Assembly (NCBI RefSeq): GCF_014284365.1
Contig: NZ_JACOGG010000013.1
Location: 1-64,000 of the forward strand
Direction: 5' to 3'
Source of the DNA: Cognatundibacterium rugosum
GTDB taxonomy: Bacteria > Pseudomonadota > Gammaproteobacteria > Burkholderiales > Burkholderiaceae_D
Length of the DNA stretch: 64,000 bases
Position 1 is the first letter of the stretch. The number at the start of each line of letters is the position of its first letter. Under the pieces are notes generated by a model. The model saw only the letters and a list, made by a program, of their open reading frames with translations. It was not told the origin of the DNA and did not search any database. The position numbers were made by a program, and so were the translations under genes. Below are positions 1 through 8,885 of this stretch, in pieces.

Positions 1-176
1 GTAAAGCGAACCCGGAATTCGATGCGCATATATACAAGCAACGCCATTTGGTGGAGAACCTGTTTGCCAGACTGAAGCATTTCCGCAGCATTGCGACCCG
101 CTTTGAGAAACTGGCGCGGAATTTCAATGCGATGCTTTTTATTGCCTGCACTCTCATCTGGGTTAAATTGAAATGA
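1..176 (+). CDS. IS5-family transposase, C-terminal part (5' end outside window)
   Basis: The frame is open from the window edge to TGA at 174-176. Its last residues include HLVENLFARLKHFRSIATR and then FNAMLFIACTLIW. The E...R...K arrangement is typical of the end of the DDE transposase in IS5-family elements (IS427/IS1031-like groups). Only about 57 residues are visible, so whether the whole gene is intact cannot be judged. It would catalyse cut-and-paste movement of the element. It points toward the receptor gene at 284-3094, but the element's end and a terminator lie between them. The family call rests on the motif pattern alone. Confidence 0.75.
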   Translation, partial: KANPEFDAHIYKQRHLVENLFARLKHFRSIATRFEKLARNFNAMLFIACTLIWVKLK

Positions 177-187
177 GGACACGCCCT
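1..187 (+). mobile_element. Right end of an IS5-family insertion sequence
   Basis: Transposase coding sequence ends at 176. It is followed directly by GAGGACACGCCC, whose complement GGGCGTGTCCTC is the kind of terminal inverted repeat seen in IS427-type elements (from memory). The element probably ends near 187, just before TAGTAAAG. The left end is outside the window, so the repeat pairing and target duplication cannot be checked. Confidence 0.55.
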
Positions 188-228
188 AGTAAAGATGGGT
201 GGAGTTCCTAAATACAGTACATAAAAAA

Positions 229-253
229 AACCCGGCTTTTCAGCCGGGTTTTT
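229..253. terminator. Bidirectional rho-independent terminator
   Basis: The stem AACCCGGC/GCCGGGTT sits at about 230-249, flanked by an A-run on the left and a T-run on the right, so it works in both directions. It lies 30 bases beyond the stop of the minus-strand TonB receptor and closes that transcript. It also stops reading out of the IS element. Confidence 0.85.
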
Positions 254-283
254 AGACTTCAATTTCAATAATCGATGACTTGA

Positions 284-3094
284 TTATTTGAATTTGTAGT
301 TTGCACTGACTGTCAGAGCACGACCTTGTGGGTTGTGCAGAACAGTGTTGTAGTAGCTGTAGTTAGGATCGAATGGGGCATTGCGATCAAACACATTACG
401 TACTGTTGCGCTCAGCTTCAGATCTTTGAAGCCGGTGTAAGTCGCACCCATATCGAAGGATGTGAAAGATGCGACGCGACAACCAGGTGCTTCTGCAAGT
501 GCTACAGCCTTAAGGTCAGGGCTGCAGGTTGTTTTGACGCCAGTTGTGTTATTGAATGCTGGCAGACCGTAGCCGCTCACATAATTCATCGAACCAAACA
601 CGGTGTAATCGTCCAAAGACCAGCTCAGGTTCAAGCGGGTTTTCAAGCGAGGTGTATCGCCTGTATCAGATTGATCAACGTAAGGCAGACCTGCTTCGCT
701 TTGATATTTGAAGCTATCAATGTAGCCAGCGAACAAAGTGGTGTTCAAGCGACCCCATGCGCCCAGATTCGCTTTATAGGCCAATTCCAGATCCACACCC
801 TTAACGATGGATTCACCCAGGTTCAGGTATTTACGTTTTACTCCAACAACCGGGCCTGTACCAGGGATAGGATTGCCTGCGGCGTCCTTCAACAAGGTTG
901 TAGGATCAGGGCTGCGGAATACGACTTCATTGTAGACTGTATTACCTTCGGCATATAGCTTACGCAGGATGTCATTCGAGCTCAGACGATCGATTTCATT
1001 CTTACGGCTGATTTGATACACATCCAATGTACCGCTGAAGTTTGCAGTCGGTGCAAATACCAGACCCAAAGTCTTGCTACGGGAAGTTTCTGGTTTCAAC
1101 TGAGTGTTGGCAACGATGAACGATGCGATAGTACGTTCGTCAGTGGTACATTCTTTTGCTGTCTCATAGTTGGTTGCGCCGGGAATAGCAGCGCCGTTCG
1201 GGCAGCGTACCCAATCACGATAAGTATTGATTTTCTGGAAGCTGGACACATTCGATGTCGAGATCTGCGTCAGGCCAGGAGCGCGGAAGCCTTCAGATAC
1301 CGTTCCACGGAAGCTCAGTTCAGGAATCGGCGTGTATTTGAAACCGATTTTTGGTGTCGTGGAAGAACCATAGTCGCTGTAACGGTCATAGCGTACCGCT
1401 GCTTCGATATTGACAGATTTCAGTACTGGCAGGTTAGCTTCTGTGAACAGAGAGGCGACATTGCGCGAACCAGTTGCTGAAGATCCGCCACGACCTACGT
1501 AGTTACCTGCTGCCAGATTGGCATCAGAAATCATCTCAATACTTTCACGGCGATATTCTGCACCGGCAGCAATGCCGATAGCACCACCCGCCAGTTTGCC
1601 GAATTCTGTGGAACCTTTGAGGTCAACGGCGTTGACAGTTGTTTCGCCGCTGGAATTCGCATCAGGACTGATTTGTTTGAGCAATTCAGCGCTATTAACG
1701 CCGCCAAAACGATATTTTTCCAGCGCTGCACCTGCTGTCACGGAGTTGATTGCACCGAAGTCGCGGGATTCGCGCTTGGATTTGTTCAGCATCAGACCAG
1801 ACTGCCAGTCCCAGCCAAAGTGTGTGCCACTCAGGCCACCGACCAGGCGATAGGTGGTTTGTGTGACGTCAGTACCGGCAGCGATATCAGCCAGACGTGC
1901 GCCAGCCGCTACACGCAACTGGTTTGCACTGTTCGCAATAAACAGTGGATTGTCTGGGTGATTGGCTGGCAGTGCAAAGCGGAAAGAGCGGCGATTGCCT
2001 GCCGGATCAAACCATGTTTGCAGGCTGCTGGACAGGGTCGCAAAGCCACCGGCGCTTGGGAATTCGTTTTCCAGGCGGGATACACCGGCTTCTACGAACC
2101 CGGTAATATCTTTAGTGACATTGAAAGAAGCACGGGAGAACAAGTTGGCAGACTTCGATGGCATGGTGAAGTATGCGTACTGGTTAGTATCCATCGCGCA
2201 AGCAGGTGCTTTGCTTTGCAAAATGGTTGTGCTGACCTGGTTCGCAGGACATTTTGTCGGAGCTAAAGGTGCTGTTGTGTCATACACACCTTTACCTACA
2301 CCGGTTTCAGGATAGTAGTTCGGTGTAAAGGTAATTGCACTGTCTTCACCGAAGATGTTGCCACCCCATTTGCCGCGTGCTACTGGTAAAGCACTGATGC
2401 CACCGGATTTTTCAACTTTAGTGCCTTCGCGTTTGCTGACATCCAGGCCTACCATGATGTTGAAGCCGTCTGTGTCTACGTCACCGTAGCCACCGAACAG
2501 GGAGACGTTATTGTTTTTGAAGCCACCCTGAGTCGCGCCGGATGTGGTTGCAGTTGCTTCCAGACCTTTGTACTCTTTTTTGAGGATGATGTTTACCACG
2601 CCGGCGATCGCGTCAGAGCCATAAACTGCAGATGCGCCATCTTTCAACACTTCAACGCGCTCAATCGCAGACATTGGAATATTGTTGATGTTATACAGTG
2701 TCGATTGACCGGAGTTAGGATCAGCTGTCGCTGTTGCAGCCATGCGGCGGCCATTGATCAGCGTCAGTGTGGATGCAGAACCCAGTCCACGCAGCGACGC
2801 AGTTGCCGTGCCTGCAGCAAAACCGTTACCGGATGTGAAGTCATTCTGACCACCGGAAGTGATGGATGGAATGGTTTGCATCAGTTCGGACATGTTAGTC
2901 GCACCGGAACGTTTGATGTCTTCTGATCTGATGACTTGCACTGGAGATGCTGTTTCAGTGTTAGTACGTTTGATACTTGTACCAGTCACTTCCACTTTTT
3001 GAATCTTTTCAGTGGTCTGTGCTTCTTGCGCAAAAGCAACGGTACTGAACATACCGATCGTTGCTAATGCAGCTGTGATTTTATTTAATTTCAT
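284..3094 (-). CDS. TonB-dependent outer-membrane receptor (paralogue 1)
   Basis: A 936-residue receptor that would import a scarce substrate across the outer membrane using TonB energy. Residues 1-22 form a signal peptide ending in AFA. A plug domain follows at about 45-170, with VEVTGTSIKR near its start, SLRGLG and NGRRM loops, and the typical IERVEVLKDGASAVYGSDAIAGVVNI block. The rest is a 22-strand-type barrel ending in a terminal strand with phenylalanine (YKFK). The ATG at 3094 has a GGAGAG ribosome site. It is divergent from the TolB/amidohydrolase gene at 3667 and shares a palindrome-bearing spacer with it. The substrate is unknown; this subfamily often handles peptides or sugars rather than siderophores, and I see no Fur box upstream. 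Confidence 0.93.
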   Translation of the reverse strand: MKLNKITAALATIGMFSTVAFAQEAQTTEKIQKVEVTGTSIKRTNTETASPVQVIRSEDIKRSGATNMSELMQTIPSITSGGQNDFTSGNGFAAGTATASLRGLGSASTLTLINGRRMAATATADPNSGQSTLYNINNIPMSAIERVEVLKDGASAVYGSDAIAGVVNIILKKEYKGLEATATTSGATQGGFKNNNVSLFGGYGDVDTDGFNIMVGLDVSKREGTKVEKSGGISALPVARGKWGGNIFGEDSAITFTPNYYPETGVGKGVYDTTAPLAPTKCPANQVSTTILQSKAPACAMDTNQYAYFTMPSKSANLFSRASFNVTKDITGFVEAGVSRLENEFPSAGGFATLSSSLQTWFDPAGNRRSFRFALPANHPDNPLFIANSANQLRVAAGARLADIAAGTDVTQTTYRLVGGLSGTHFGWDWQSGLMLNKSKRESRDFGAINSVTAGAALEKYRFGGVNSAELLKQISPDANSSGETTVNAVDLKGSTEFGKLAGGAIGIAAGAEYRRESIEMISDANLAAGNYVGRGGSSATGSRNVASLFTEANLPVLKSVNIEAAVRYDRYSDYGSSTTPKIGFKYTPIPELSFRGTVSEGFRAPGLTQISTSNVSSFQKINTYRDWVRCPNGAAIPGATNYETAKECTTDERTIASFIVANTQLKPETSRSKTLGLVFAPTANFSGTLDVYQISRKNEIDRLSSNDILRKLYAEGNTVYNEVVFRSPDPTTLLKDAAGNPIPGTGPVVGVKRKYLNLGESIVKGVDLELAYKANLGAWGRLNTTLFAGYIDSFKYQSEAGLPYVDQSDTGDTPRLKTRLNLSWSLDDYTVFGSMNYVSGYGLPAFNNTTGVKTTCSPDLKAVALAEAPGCRVASFTSFDMGATYTGFKDLKLSATVRNVFDRNAPFDPNYSYYNTVLHNPQGRALTVSANYKFK

Positions 3095-3666
3095 TCTTTA
3101 ACTCTCCGGTTATAGAAAACCCAGTCAATGACAGGTTCGCGCGGGGCTGTTCCTGCAATGCAAACACGTGGTATTTGCGTTGCAGTAATTTTTGACTGAT
3201 TTTTTCCTGCGAGATCCCCCCCGCTGAGAAAAATTTTTACCCCAACATCAATAGTAACAATTTGTATCGTTTCTCCAAAAAAAATTCTTTGAAACAATAT
3301 TAAATGAACAAAAATATGTCGTTTTTTTGTTCATAGAATTAATTTTTTTGGAAATAAATTTTCATGAAAGTTAACTTTCAGAATTTTTGAAAGTTCTGAG
3401 TGAACGTTTTGATATTTATTCTTCTAGTGAAGGTAAAATCGGCATTATGTTCGCAAAATTTGAAAATATATTTTCTTTTTGCAGGCCGGGCTCTTGATTA
3501 TGAGTTCTTGAAATTGGAAATTTCGATCAGTTTTTTTCATTAAAGCAAAGTTATAGTTCGCGGAACTTTCTATCTAGCCAATTATCCCAGACCAAATGCC
3601 CAACTTCATATGCAAGCGATATGTCTGGCATTGCAGTGCAAAATAATTCAACAAAGGAGAAGCTCA
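3095..3666. promoter_or_regulatory. AT-rich divergent control region with a 16-bp perfect palindrome
   Basis: This 570-base spacer separates the start codons of the receptor (minus) and the TolB/amidohydrolase gene (plus), so it must carry both promoters. It contains the perfect palindrome TGAAAGTTAACTTTCA at 3365-3380. Eight bases later comes a second half-site, TGAAAGTTCTGA. At 3510-3524 there is a smaller inverted repeat, GAAATTGGAAATTTC. Palindromes of this kind are typical operators for dimeric repressors or activators. No -35/-10 pair stands out enough to name. Confidence 0.5.
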
Positions 3667-6600
3667 GTGTCAAAGAAACGTTTAATTCCACTTGCAGTCG
3701 CGTTGTGCTTCGCTACCAACGCTGCTGATATCTATGCGGCTGACGAGTTAAAAAAAGAGCCGGCAAAAAAGTGGGATGTGAATCAGCCTCCAGGTGAAAA
3801 ACAAGTCGTCAATATTGACACCCGTAGCGGTACCTGGATGAGTGTGGATGTGAGCCCGGATGGCAAACAAATCGTATTTGATCTGCTGGGTGATATTTAT
3901 ACCCTGCCTGTCAGTGGTGGTGAGGCTAAGCCTCTTACACATTCAGTTGCCTGGGAAATGCAGGCGCGTTTTTCGCCCGATGGGAAGCAAATCGCTTATA
4001 TGTCAGATGCGGGTGGCGGTGACAATGTGTGGGTGATGAATGCGGACGGCAGTAATCCGCGTCAGGTGACAAAAGAAGATTTTCGCTTGCTGAACAACCC
4101 GGTCTGGCATCCGTCTGGTCAGTATCTGGCGGCACGCAAGCATTACAGCGGCACACGTTCACTGGGTTCGGGTGAAATCTGGATGTATCACACCCAAGGC
4201 GGTGCTGGCATACAGCTCAATGAAAAACCGAACTGGCAGAAAGACCTGGGCGAGCCTGCATTCTCGCCCGATGGTCGCTATGTGTATTATTCCCAGGATA
4301 CGACTGGTGGAACTTCGTTTGAATATAACAAAGATTCGAACGGTCAGATTTACCAGATCTTCCGCAAAGATTTGCAGGACGGTAAAGTTAAGGCATTGGT
4401 CAGTGGCGCCGGTGGTGCGGTTCGGCCTGTTCCTTCGCCGGACGGTAAGTATCTGGCCTTTGTGCGTCGTATCCGCAACCAGTCGGCCCTGTTCCTGAAG
4501 GATTTGCAGACCGGTGAAGAACGTGTGGCCTGGCCGGAGCTGGAGCGCGATATGCAGGAAGCCTGGGCCATCCACGGTGTCTATCCGTCGTTTGCCTGGA
4601 TGCCGGGCAGTAAAGAGATCGTGGTGTGGGCGAAAGGTAAGCTGTGGCGTCTTGACCCATTTGCCGGTAAAGCGAATGAAATTGCTTTTCACGTCAAAGA
4701 TACGCGTGAAATCACGCCAGCCTTGCGCTTTGCGCATGAAGTCGCGCCTGAACAGTTTGATGTGCATCAGCTGCGCTGGGTCCAGGTTTCTCCGGTTGGC
4801 GATAAAGTGATTTATTCTGCGCTGGGTCATTTGTATGTGCGTCAGTTACCTGATGGCCAGCCGAAACGCCTGACCAGTCAGAGCCAGCATTTTGAATATT
4901 TTCCCAGTTTCTCCAAGGATGGTAAGCGTGTTGTTTACACGACCTGGAATGATGAGCAGACAGGTTCAGTGCGCGTATTGGATCTGAGCACTGGCAAAGA
5001 AACGATCGTGACCAAAACGCCAGGTAAATACACGTATCCACGCTTGTCTCCTGATGGGAAAACCGTCACCTATGTCAAAGCACGTGGCGGCTATCTGACT
5101 ACGCCGTGGAATGGTCTGGATACCGGTGTCTATACCGTGGCTGCCGATGGTCAGTCAGCACCTAAATTACTGACAGAAGAAGGCAGTGCGCCGCAGTTTG
5201 GTAAAGACAGCAGTGCGGTGTATGTGAGCCGTACCAAGTACACAGGTGAAGTTGACTGGAACACTTCGCTGGTCAGGATTCCGCTTGATGGCAGCCCTGA
5301 GCAGGCAGTCGCAAAAAGTGAATTCGCCGGTGAATTTGCAATTTCTCCGGATGGGCAATGGCTCGCCTTTGGTGAACGTTTCCATGCCTATGTCACGCCT
5401 TTGCCTTTGGCCGGCAAGCCCATCAGCATAGGGCAAAAAATGGATGCACTGCCAGTCCGCCAACTAGATGTGAATGCAGGGCAGTATCTGCACTGGTCGG
5501 GCGACAGTCAAAAAATCCATTTTGTATTGGGTGATCAGTTATTTACCCGTGACTTAAAAGATGCGTTCAGCTTTGTGCCGGGCGCGCCTGCGGAATTGCC
5601 TAAGTTTAGCGAAGATGGCCTGCATATCGGCTTTAAACAAAAAGCCGATAAACCGAGTGGTGTAACCGTGATTTCCGGTGCGCGCATTGCGACCATGAAA
5701 GGCGATGAAGTGATCGACAATGGCCGCATCGTGATCCGCGATAACCGTATCGAGCAGATAGGACGTGTCGCTGATGTCGCTGTGCCCGCAGGTGCGACCT
5801 TGATTGATGCAAGTGGCAAAACCATTTTGCCGGGTATCGTCGATGTGCACTGGCACGGTGGCATGGGTGAGGGCGGCATTATTCCTCAGCAAAGTTGGAT
5901 AGATTATGCTTCGCTGGCTTTTGGTGTCACCACCATTCACGATCCATCTAACGATACCAATGAAATTTTCACCCACAGTGAGATGCAAAAAGCCGGCGCT
6001 GTGGTAGCGCCGCGTATTTTTTCTACCGGTACCATCTTGTATGGCGCAAAGGGGAATTTCAGCGCGGTGGTGAATAATTTCGATGATGCGCTGACCCATC
6101 TGAAGCGCATGAAAGCCGCTGGTGCGATTTCTGTCAAAAGCTATAACCAGCCACGTCGCGAACAAAGGCAGCAGATATTGGAAGCAGCACGTCAGATCGG
6201 CATGATGGTGGTTCCTGAAGGTGGCTCGCTGTTCCAGCACAATATGAGCATGGTGGTAGATGGGCATACCGGTATAGAACATGCGCTGCCGGTAGAAAAT
6301 GTGTATGACGACGTCAAGCAATTATGGTCACAGACCAAGGTCGGTTATACGCCGACGCTGGGTGTGGCATATGGTGGATTGGATGGCGAGCATTACTGGT
6401 ATGCACGCACGGATGTCTGGAAGCATCCTATTCTTTCTAAGTATGTGCCGCGCTCGGTGCTGCAACCACGTAGCATACGCCGTGAAACAGCGCCCGAAGA
6501 GGACTTCAATGTGCTGCGTGTCGCCAAGGCGGCCAATGAATTGCAGCGTGCCGGTGTGCCAGTGAATTTGGGGGCGCACGGTCAGCGCGAAGGCCTGGCT

Positions 6601-6951
6601 GCACATTGGGAAATGTGGACTATGGTAAAGGGGGGTATGACACCCATCGAAGCGATCCGCAGTGCGACCTTGAACGGCGCGCGTTATCTGGGACTGGATA
6701 AAGACGTGGGTTCGCTAGAGGCAGGTAAGCTGGCAGATCTGATGATCGTCGACGGCGATGTGTTAAAGGATATCCGTCAGTCTGATCGCATCACGCACGT
6801 GATGATGAATGGCCGTTTATTTGAAACGGCCACCATGAATCAAACCGGCAAACATCCCAAGACCAGAAAGCCCTTCTTCTTTGAAGGAAAAACCGGTGCC
6901 GACGTGCCGGTCGATGCCACCGATTACTCCCATAATCACGCCGGGGAGTAA
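3667..6951 (+). CDS. Secreted TolB-like propeller fused to an amidohydrolase
   Basis: A protein of 1094 residues counted from GTG 3667. That start is preferred because AAGGAG lies 7 bases before it and a signal peptide (KKRLIPLAVALCFATNAADIYA) follows at once; the longer frame from 3610 lacks both. The first half carries repeated SPDGKQI/FSPDGKYL-type motifs, the blades of a TolB/PD40 beta-propeller. The last 420 residues are an amidohydrolase domain: ILPGIVDVHWHGG supplies the HxH metal site, and LGAHGQREGLAAHWEMW and SLEAGKLADLMIVDG are typical later motifs. It is probably a periplasmic metal-dependent hydrolase of the imidazolonepropionase/dipeptidase-like group. The divergent TonB receptor suggests it processes the imported substrate. 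The substrate is unknown. Confidence 0.88.
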   Translation: MSKKRLIPLAVALCFATNAADIYAADELKKEPAKKWDVNQPPGEKQVVNIDTRSGTWMSVDVSPDGKQIVFDLLGDIYTLPVSGGEAKPLTHSVAWEMQARFSPDGKQIAYMSDAGGGDNVWVMNADGSNPRQVTKEDFRLLNNPVWHPSGQYLAARKHYSGTRSLGSGEIWMYHTQGGAGIQLNEKPNWQKDLGEPAFSPDGRYVYYSQDTTGGTSFEYNKDSNGQIYQIFRKDLQDGKVKALVSGAGGAVRPVPSPDGKYLAFVRRIRNQSALFLKDLQTGEERVAWPELERDMQEAWAIHGVYPSFAWMPGSKEIVVWAKGKLWRLDPFAGKANEIAFHVKDTREITPALRFAHEVAPEQFDVHQLRWVQVSPVGDKVIYSALGHLYVRQLPDGQPKRLTSQSQHFEYFPSFSKDGKRVVYTTWNDEQTGSVRVLDLSTGKETIVTKTPGKYTYPRLSPDGKTVTYVKARGGYLTTPWNGLDTGVYTVAADGQSAPKLLTEEGSAPQFGKDSSAVYVSRTKYTGEVDWNTSLVRIPLDGSPEQAVAKSEFAGEFAISPDGQWLAFGERFHAYVTPLPLAGKPISIGQKMDALPVRQLDVNAGQYLHWSGDSQKIHFVLGDQLFTRDLKDAFSFVPGAPAELPKFSEDGLHIGFKQKADKPSGVTVISGARIATMKGDEVIDNGRIVIRDNRIEQIGRVADVAVPAGATLIDASGKTILPGIVDVHWHGGMGEGGIIPQQSWIDYASLAFGVTTIHDPSNDTNEIFTHSEMQKAGAVVAPRIFSTGTILYGAKGNFSAVVNNFDDALTHLKRMKAAGAISVKSYNQPRREQRQQILEAARQIGMMVVPEGGSLFQHNMSMVVDGHTGIEHALPVENVYDDVKQLWSQTKVGYTPTLGVAYGGLDGEHYWYARTDVWKHPILSKYVPRSVLQPRSIRRETAPEEDFNVLRVAKAANELQRAGVPVNLGAHGQREGLAAHWEMWTMVKGGMTPIEAIRSATLNGARYLGLDKDVGSLEAGKLADLMIVDGDVLKDIRQSDRITHVMMNGRLFETATMNQTGKHPKTRKPFFFEGKTGADVPVDATDYSHNHAGE

Positions 6952-7352
6952 GTTGGCAGATGCTTTCTCTCCCGCGCAGGTGGGAATTCAGCGGCATCAG
7001 TCAACAGCGAAGCGTCATCCTTGAACTGACAAGGGTGGCGCTTTGTTGTATCTGCTCCTCAACTGCGACATGTAAGTGTTTTCGTGCTTGTTTATTGCTT
7101 TATTTGCCAAATTTAAGGTGGAGTAAGGCATTGTTCCTCTGTACACCCTAGTAAAAACACTATCTGTATCCTGATTGCAGCGCAGAATGTGTCAAAATGC
7201 CGGTCTATTGCGCCTTTGCGACGAGAGTGTGTTGCGCAGGGTGCCAGGCAGTTTTCTTTTCACAGGGCTTACCAACATCGTGACGGCGAGGCGACTTAAG
7301 GCTGCTGCAGCTGTTGCGATGGGGCACAGTCCATCACTACCGGAGTCAAACC
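6952..7352. other. Spacer with no recognised gene
   Basis: A 400-base gap between the amidohydrolase stop and the aminotransferase start. The short frames in it have no recognisable product and no ribosome site. The promoter of the aminotransferase must lie here, but I cannot pick a convincing -35/-10 pair. No hairpin with a T-run follows the amidohydrolase gene. Confidence 0.4.
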
Positions 7353-8546
7353 ATGTTTCAGCATGTCGAAGCCTATCCTGGCGATCCTATCCTGTCTCTG
7401 AACGAGGCATTTGGTAAAGATCCGCGTCCAAACAAGATCAATCTGTCTATCGGTATTTACTTCGACGATAACGGCAAAATCCCTATGCTGCCTTCGGTAC
7501 GTGCTGCGGAGCATAAAGTGGTGGCAGAAGCGGGTGCCCGTCCTTATCTGCCTATGGAAGGTGCAGCTAACTTCCGTACTGCGGTTCAGCACTTGTTATT
7601 TGGTGCAGAGCATGTCGCAGTGCGTGAAGGCCGCGTTGTGACTTTGCAGACGGTAGGTTCCAGTGGTGGCTTGAAAGTTGGCGGTGATTTTATTCATCGC
7701 TACTTCCCACAATCGTCTATCCTGGTCAGCGATCCGACCTGGGATAACCACCGTGCGGTGTTTGAAGGTTCAGGCCTGACTGTTAAAACCTATCCTTACT
7801 ATGATGCCGCAACTGGTGGTCTGCGCTTCGACGCGATGCTGGAAGCCTTGCAGCAGGCTGCACCTAAGAGCATCGTGCTGTTGCACGCATGCTGCCACAA
7901 CCCGACTGGCGTAGATCTGACCAAGGCACAATGGCAGGCGCTGGTGCCTGTGCTCAAAGACCGCGAGCTGATTCCTTTCCTGGATCTGGCGTACCAGGGC
8001 TATGGCGATGGTATCGCAGAAGATGCGTATGCGATCCGTTTGCTGGCCGATGAAGGTCTGAGCTTCTTCGTGGCGAACTCCTTCTCCAAGAGCATGAGCT
8101 TGTATGGCGAACGTTGTGGTGCGCTCAGCGTGGTGTGCCCGGATGCAGCGCAGGCAGTCAATGTGCTGGGCCAAATGAAGGCGACTATACGCCGCAATTA
8201 TTCGAATCCGCCTATGCATGGTGGCCAGTTGGTGGCACGTGTATTGACTGATCCTGAATTGCGTCCTATGTGGGAAGCGGAAGTGGTGGCCATGCGCGAT
8301 CGCATCCAACTGATGCGTCGCAAATTGCACGATGTGCTGAGCGTAAAAGTTCCTGGCCGTGACTTCAGCTACTTCCTGACCCAGCGCGGCATGTTTAGTT
8401 ATACTGGCTTGTCGGCAGAACAGTGTGATCGTCTGAAAGAAGAATTCGGCGTGTATCTGGTGCGCTCAGGACGCATGTGTGTGGCAGGTCTTAACACTTC
8501 TAACGTAGAAGCTGTTGCAAATGCGATGGCGGTTGTATCGGTATAA
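7353..8546 (+). CDS. tyrB: Aromatic amino acid aminotransferase (class I, PLP)
   Basis: A 397-residue enzyme counted from ATG 7353, which has GGAG 8 bases upstream and begins MFQHVEAYPGDPIL like the family; the longer frame from 7314 adds an unrelated leader. It transfers the amino group between aromatic amino acids or aspartate and 2-oxoglutarate in the cytoplasm. Visible landmarks are CCHNPTGVDL, the pyridoxal lysine in NSFSKSMSLYGER (K246) and the substrate arginine in the C-terminal SGRMCVAGLN segment. Length and order match AspC/TyrB. AspC-like aspartate specificity cannot be excluded. It sits between the amidohydrolase and the second receptor, which may hint at amino-acid or peptide use in this block. 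Confidence 0.9.
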   Translation: MFQHVEAYPGDPILSLNEAFGKDPRPNKINLSIGIYFDDNGKIPMLPSVRAAEHKVVAEAGARPYLPMEGAANFRTAVQHLLFGAEHVAVREGRVVTLQTVGSSGGLKVGGDFIHRYFPQSSILVSDPTWDNHRAVFEGSGLTVKTYPYYDAATGGLRFDAMLEALQQAAPKSIVLLHACCHNPTGVDLTKAQWQALVPVLKDRELIPFLDLAYQGYGDGIAEDAYAIRLLADEGLSFFVANSFSKSMSLYGERCGALSVVCPDAAQAVNVLGQMKATIRRNYSNPPMHGGQLVARVLTDPELRPMWEAEVVAMRDRIQLMRRKLHDVLSVKVPGRDFSYFLTQRGMFSYTGLSAEQCDRLKEEFGVYLVRSGRMCVAGLNTSNVEAVANAMAVVSV

Positions 8547-8566
8547 TTTTTTATGCCGCTGTTTGA

Positions 8567-8593
8567 AATGGTCGCGTTTGCGACCATTTTTTT
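8567..8593 (+). terminator. Rho-independent terminator after tyrB
   Basis: A perfect 9-bp stem, AATGGTCGC (8567-8575) with GCGACCATT (8580-8588), has loop GTTT and is followed by a run of T. It lies 21 bases after the aminotransferase stop. Confidence 0.9.
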
Positions 8594-8885
8594 TGATGAT
8601 TTTGCGTTATTTTGAGAGATTGCCTTTTTTGAAAACACTTTCTTGGATTGTTGTTTTTTAGTGACGGTTTGCCTATTGTGCAACAGTGATTTCGTGGATA
8701 ATTGGAAAGTTATTTTTATTTTGATTTTAGTTTTGATTTGTTTTTTTCCTTTTTTTTTGACATAGATAAGGTATTTTCCTTTTGTTATTTATCGTTCAAA
8801 GACAAATTTACAGTGCGGCTAATTTCAATATTGAGTAACAAATTTTTCTATTGAAACAATAAGAATAAAGATAAGGAGTAGTTGT

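Noticed and set aside
184-194. Identical CCCTAGTAAA at the IS5 end and at about 7145
   Set aside because: It is only 10 bases, with no IS-like sequence at the second place; probably chance.
326-2926. Plus-strand reading frames across receptor 1
   Set aside because: They lie opposite a clear TonB receptor, contain no known domain and have no ribosome sites.
3095-3600. Fur box for receptor 1 (also looked for at 8600-8885 for receptor 2)
   Set aside because: No stretch close to GATAATGATAATCATTATC was found in either receptor spacer.
3610-3666. Longer start for the propeller-amidohydrolase gene at 3610
   Set aside because: It lacks a ribosome site and would bury the signal peptide; GTG 3667 has AAGGAG and begins directly with the signal peptide.
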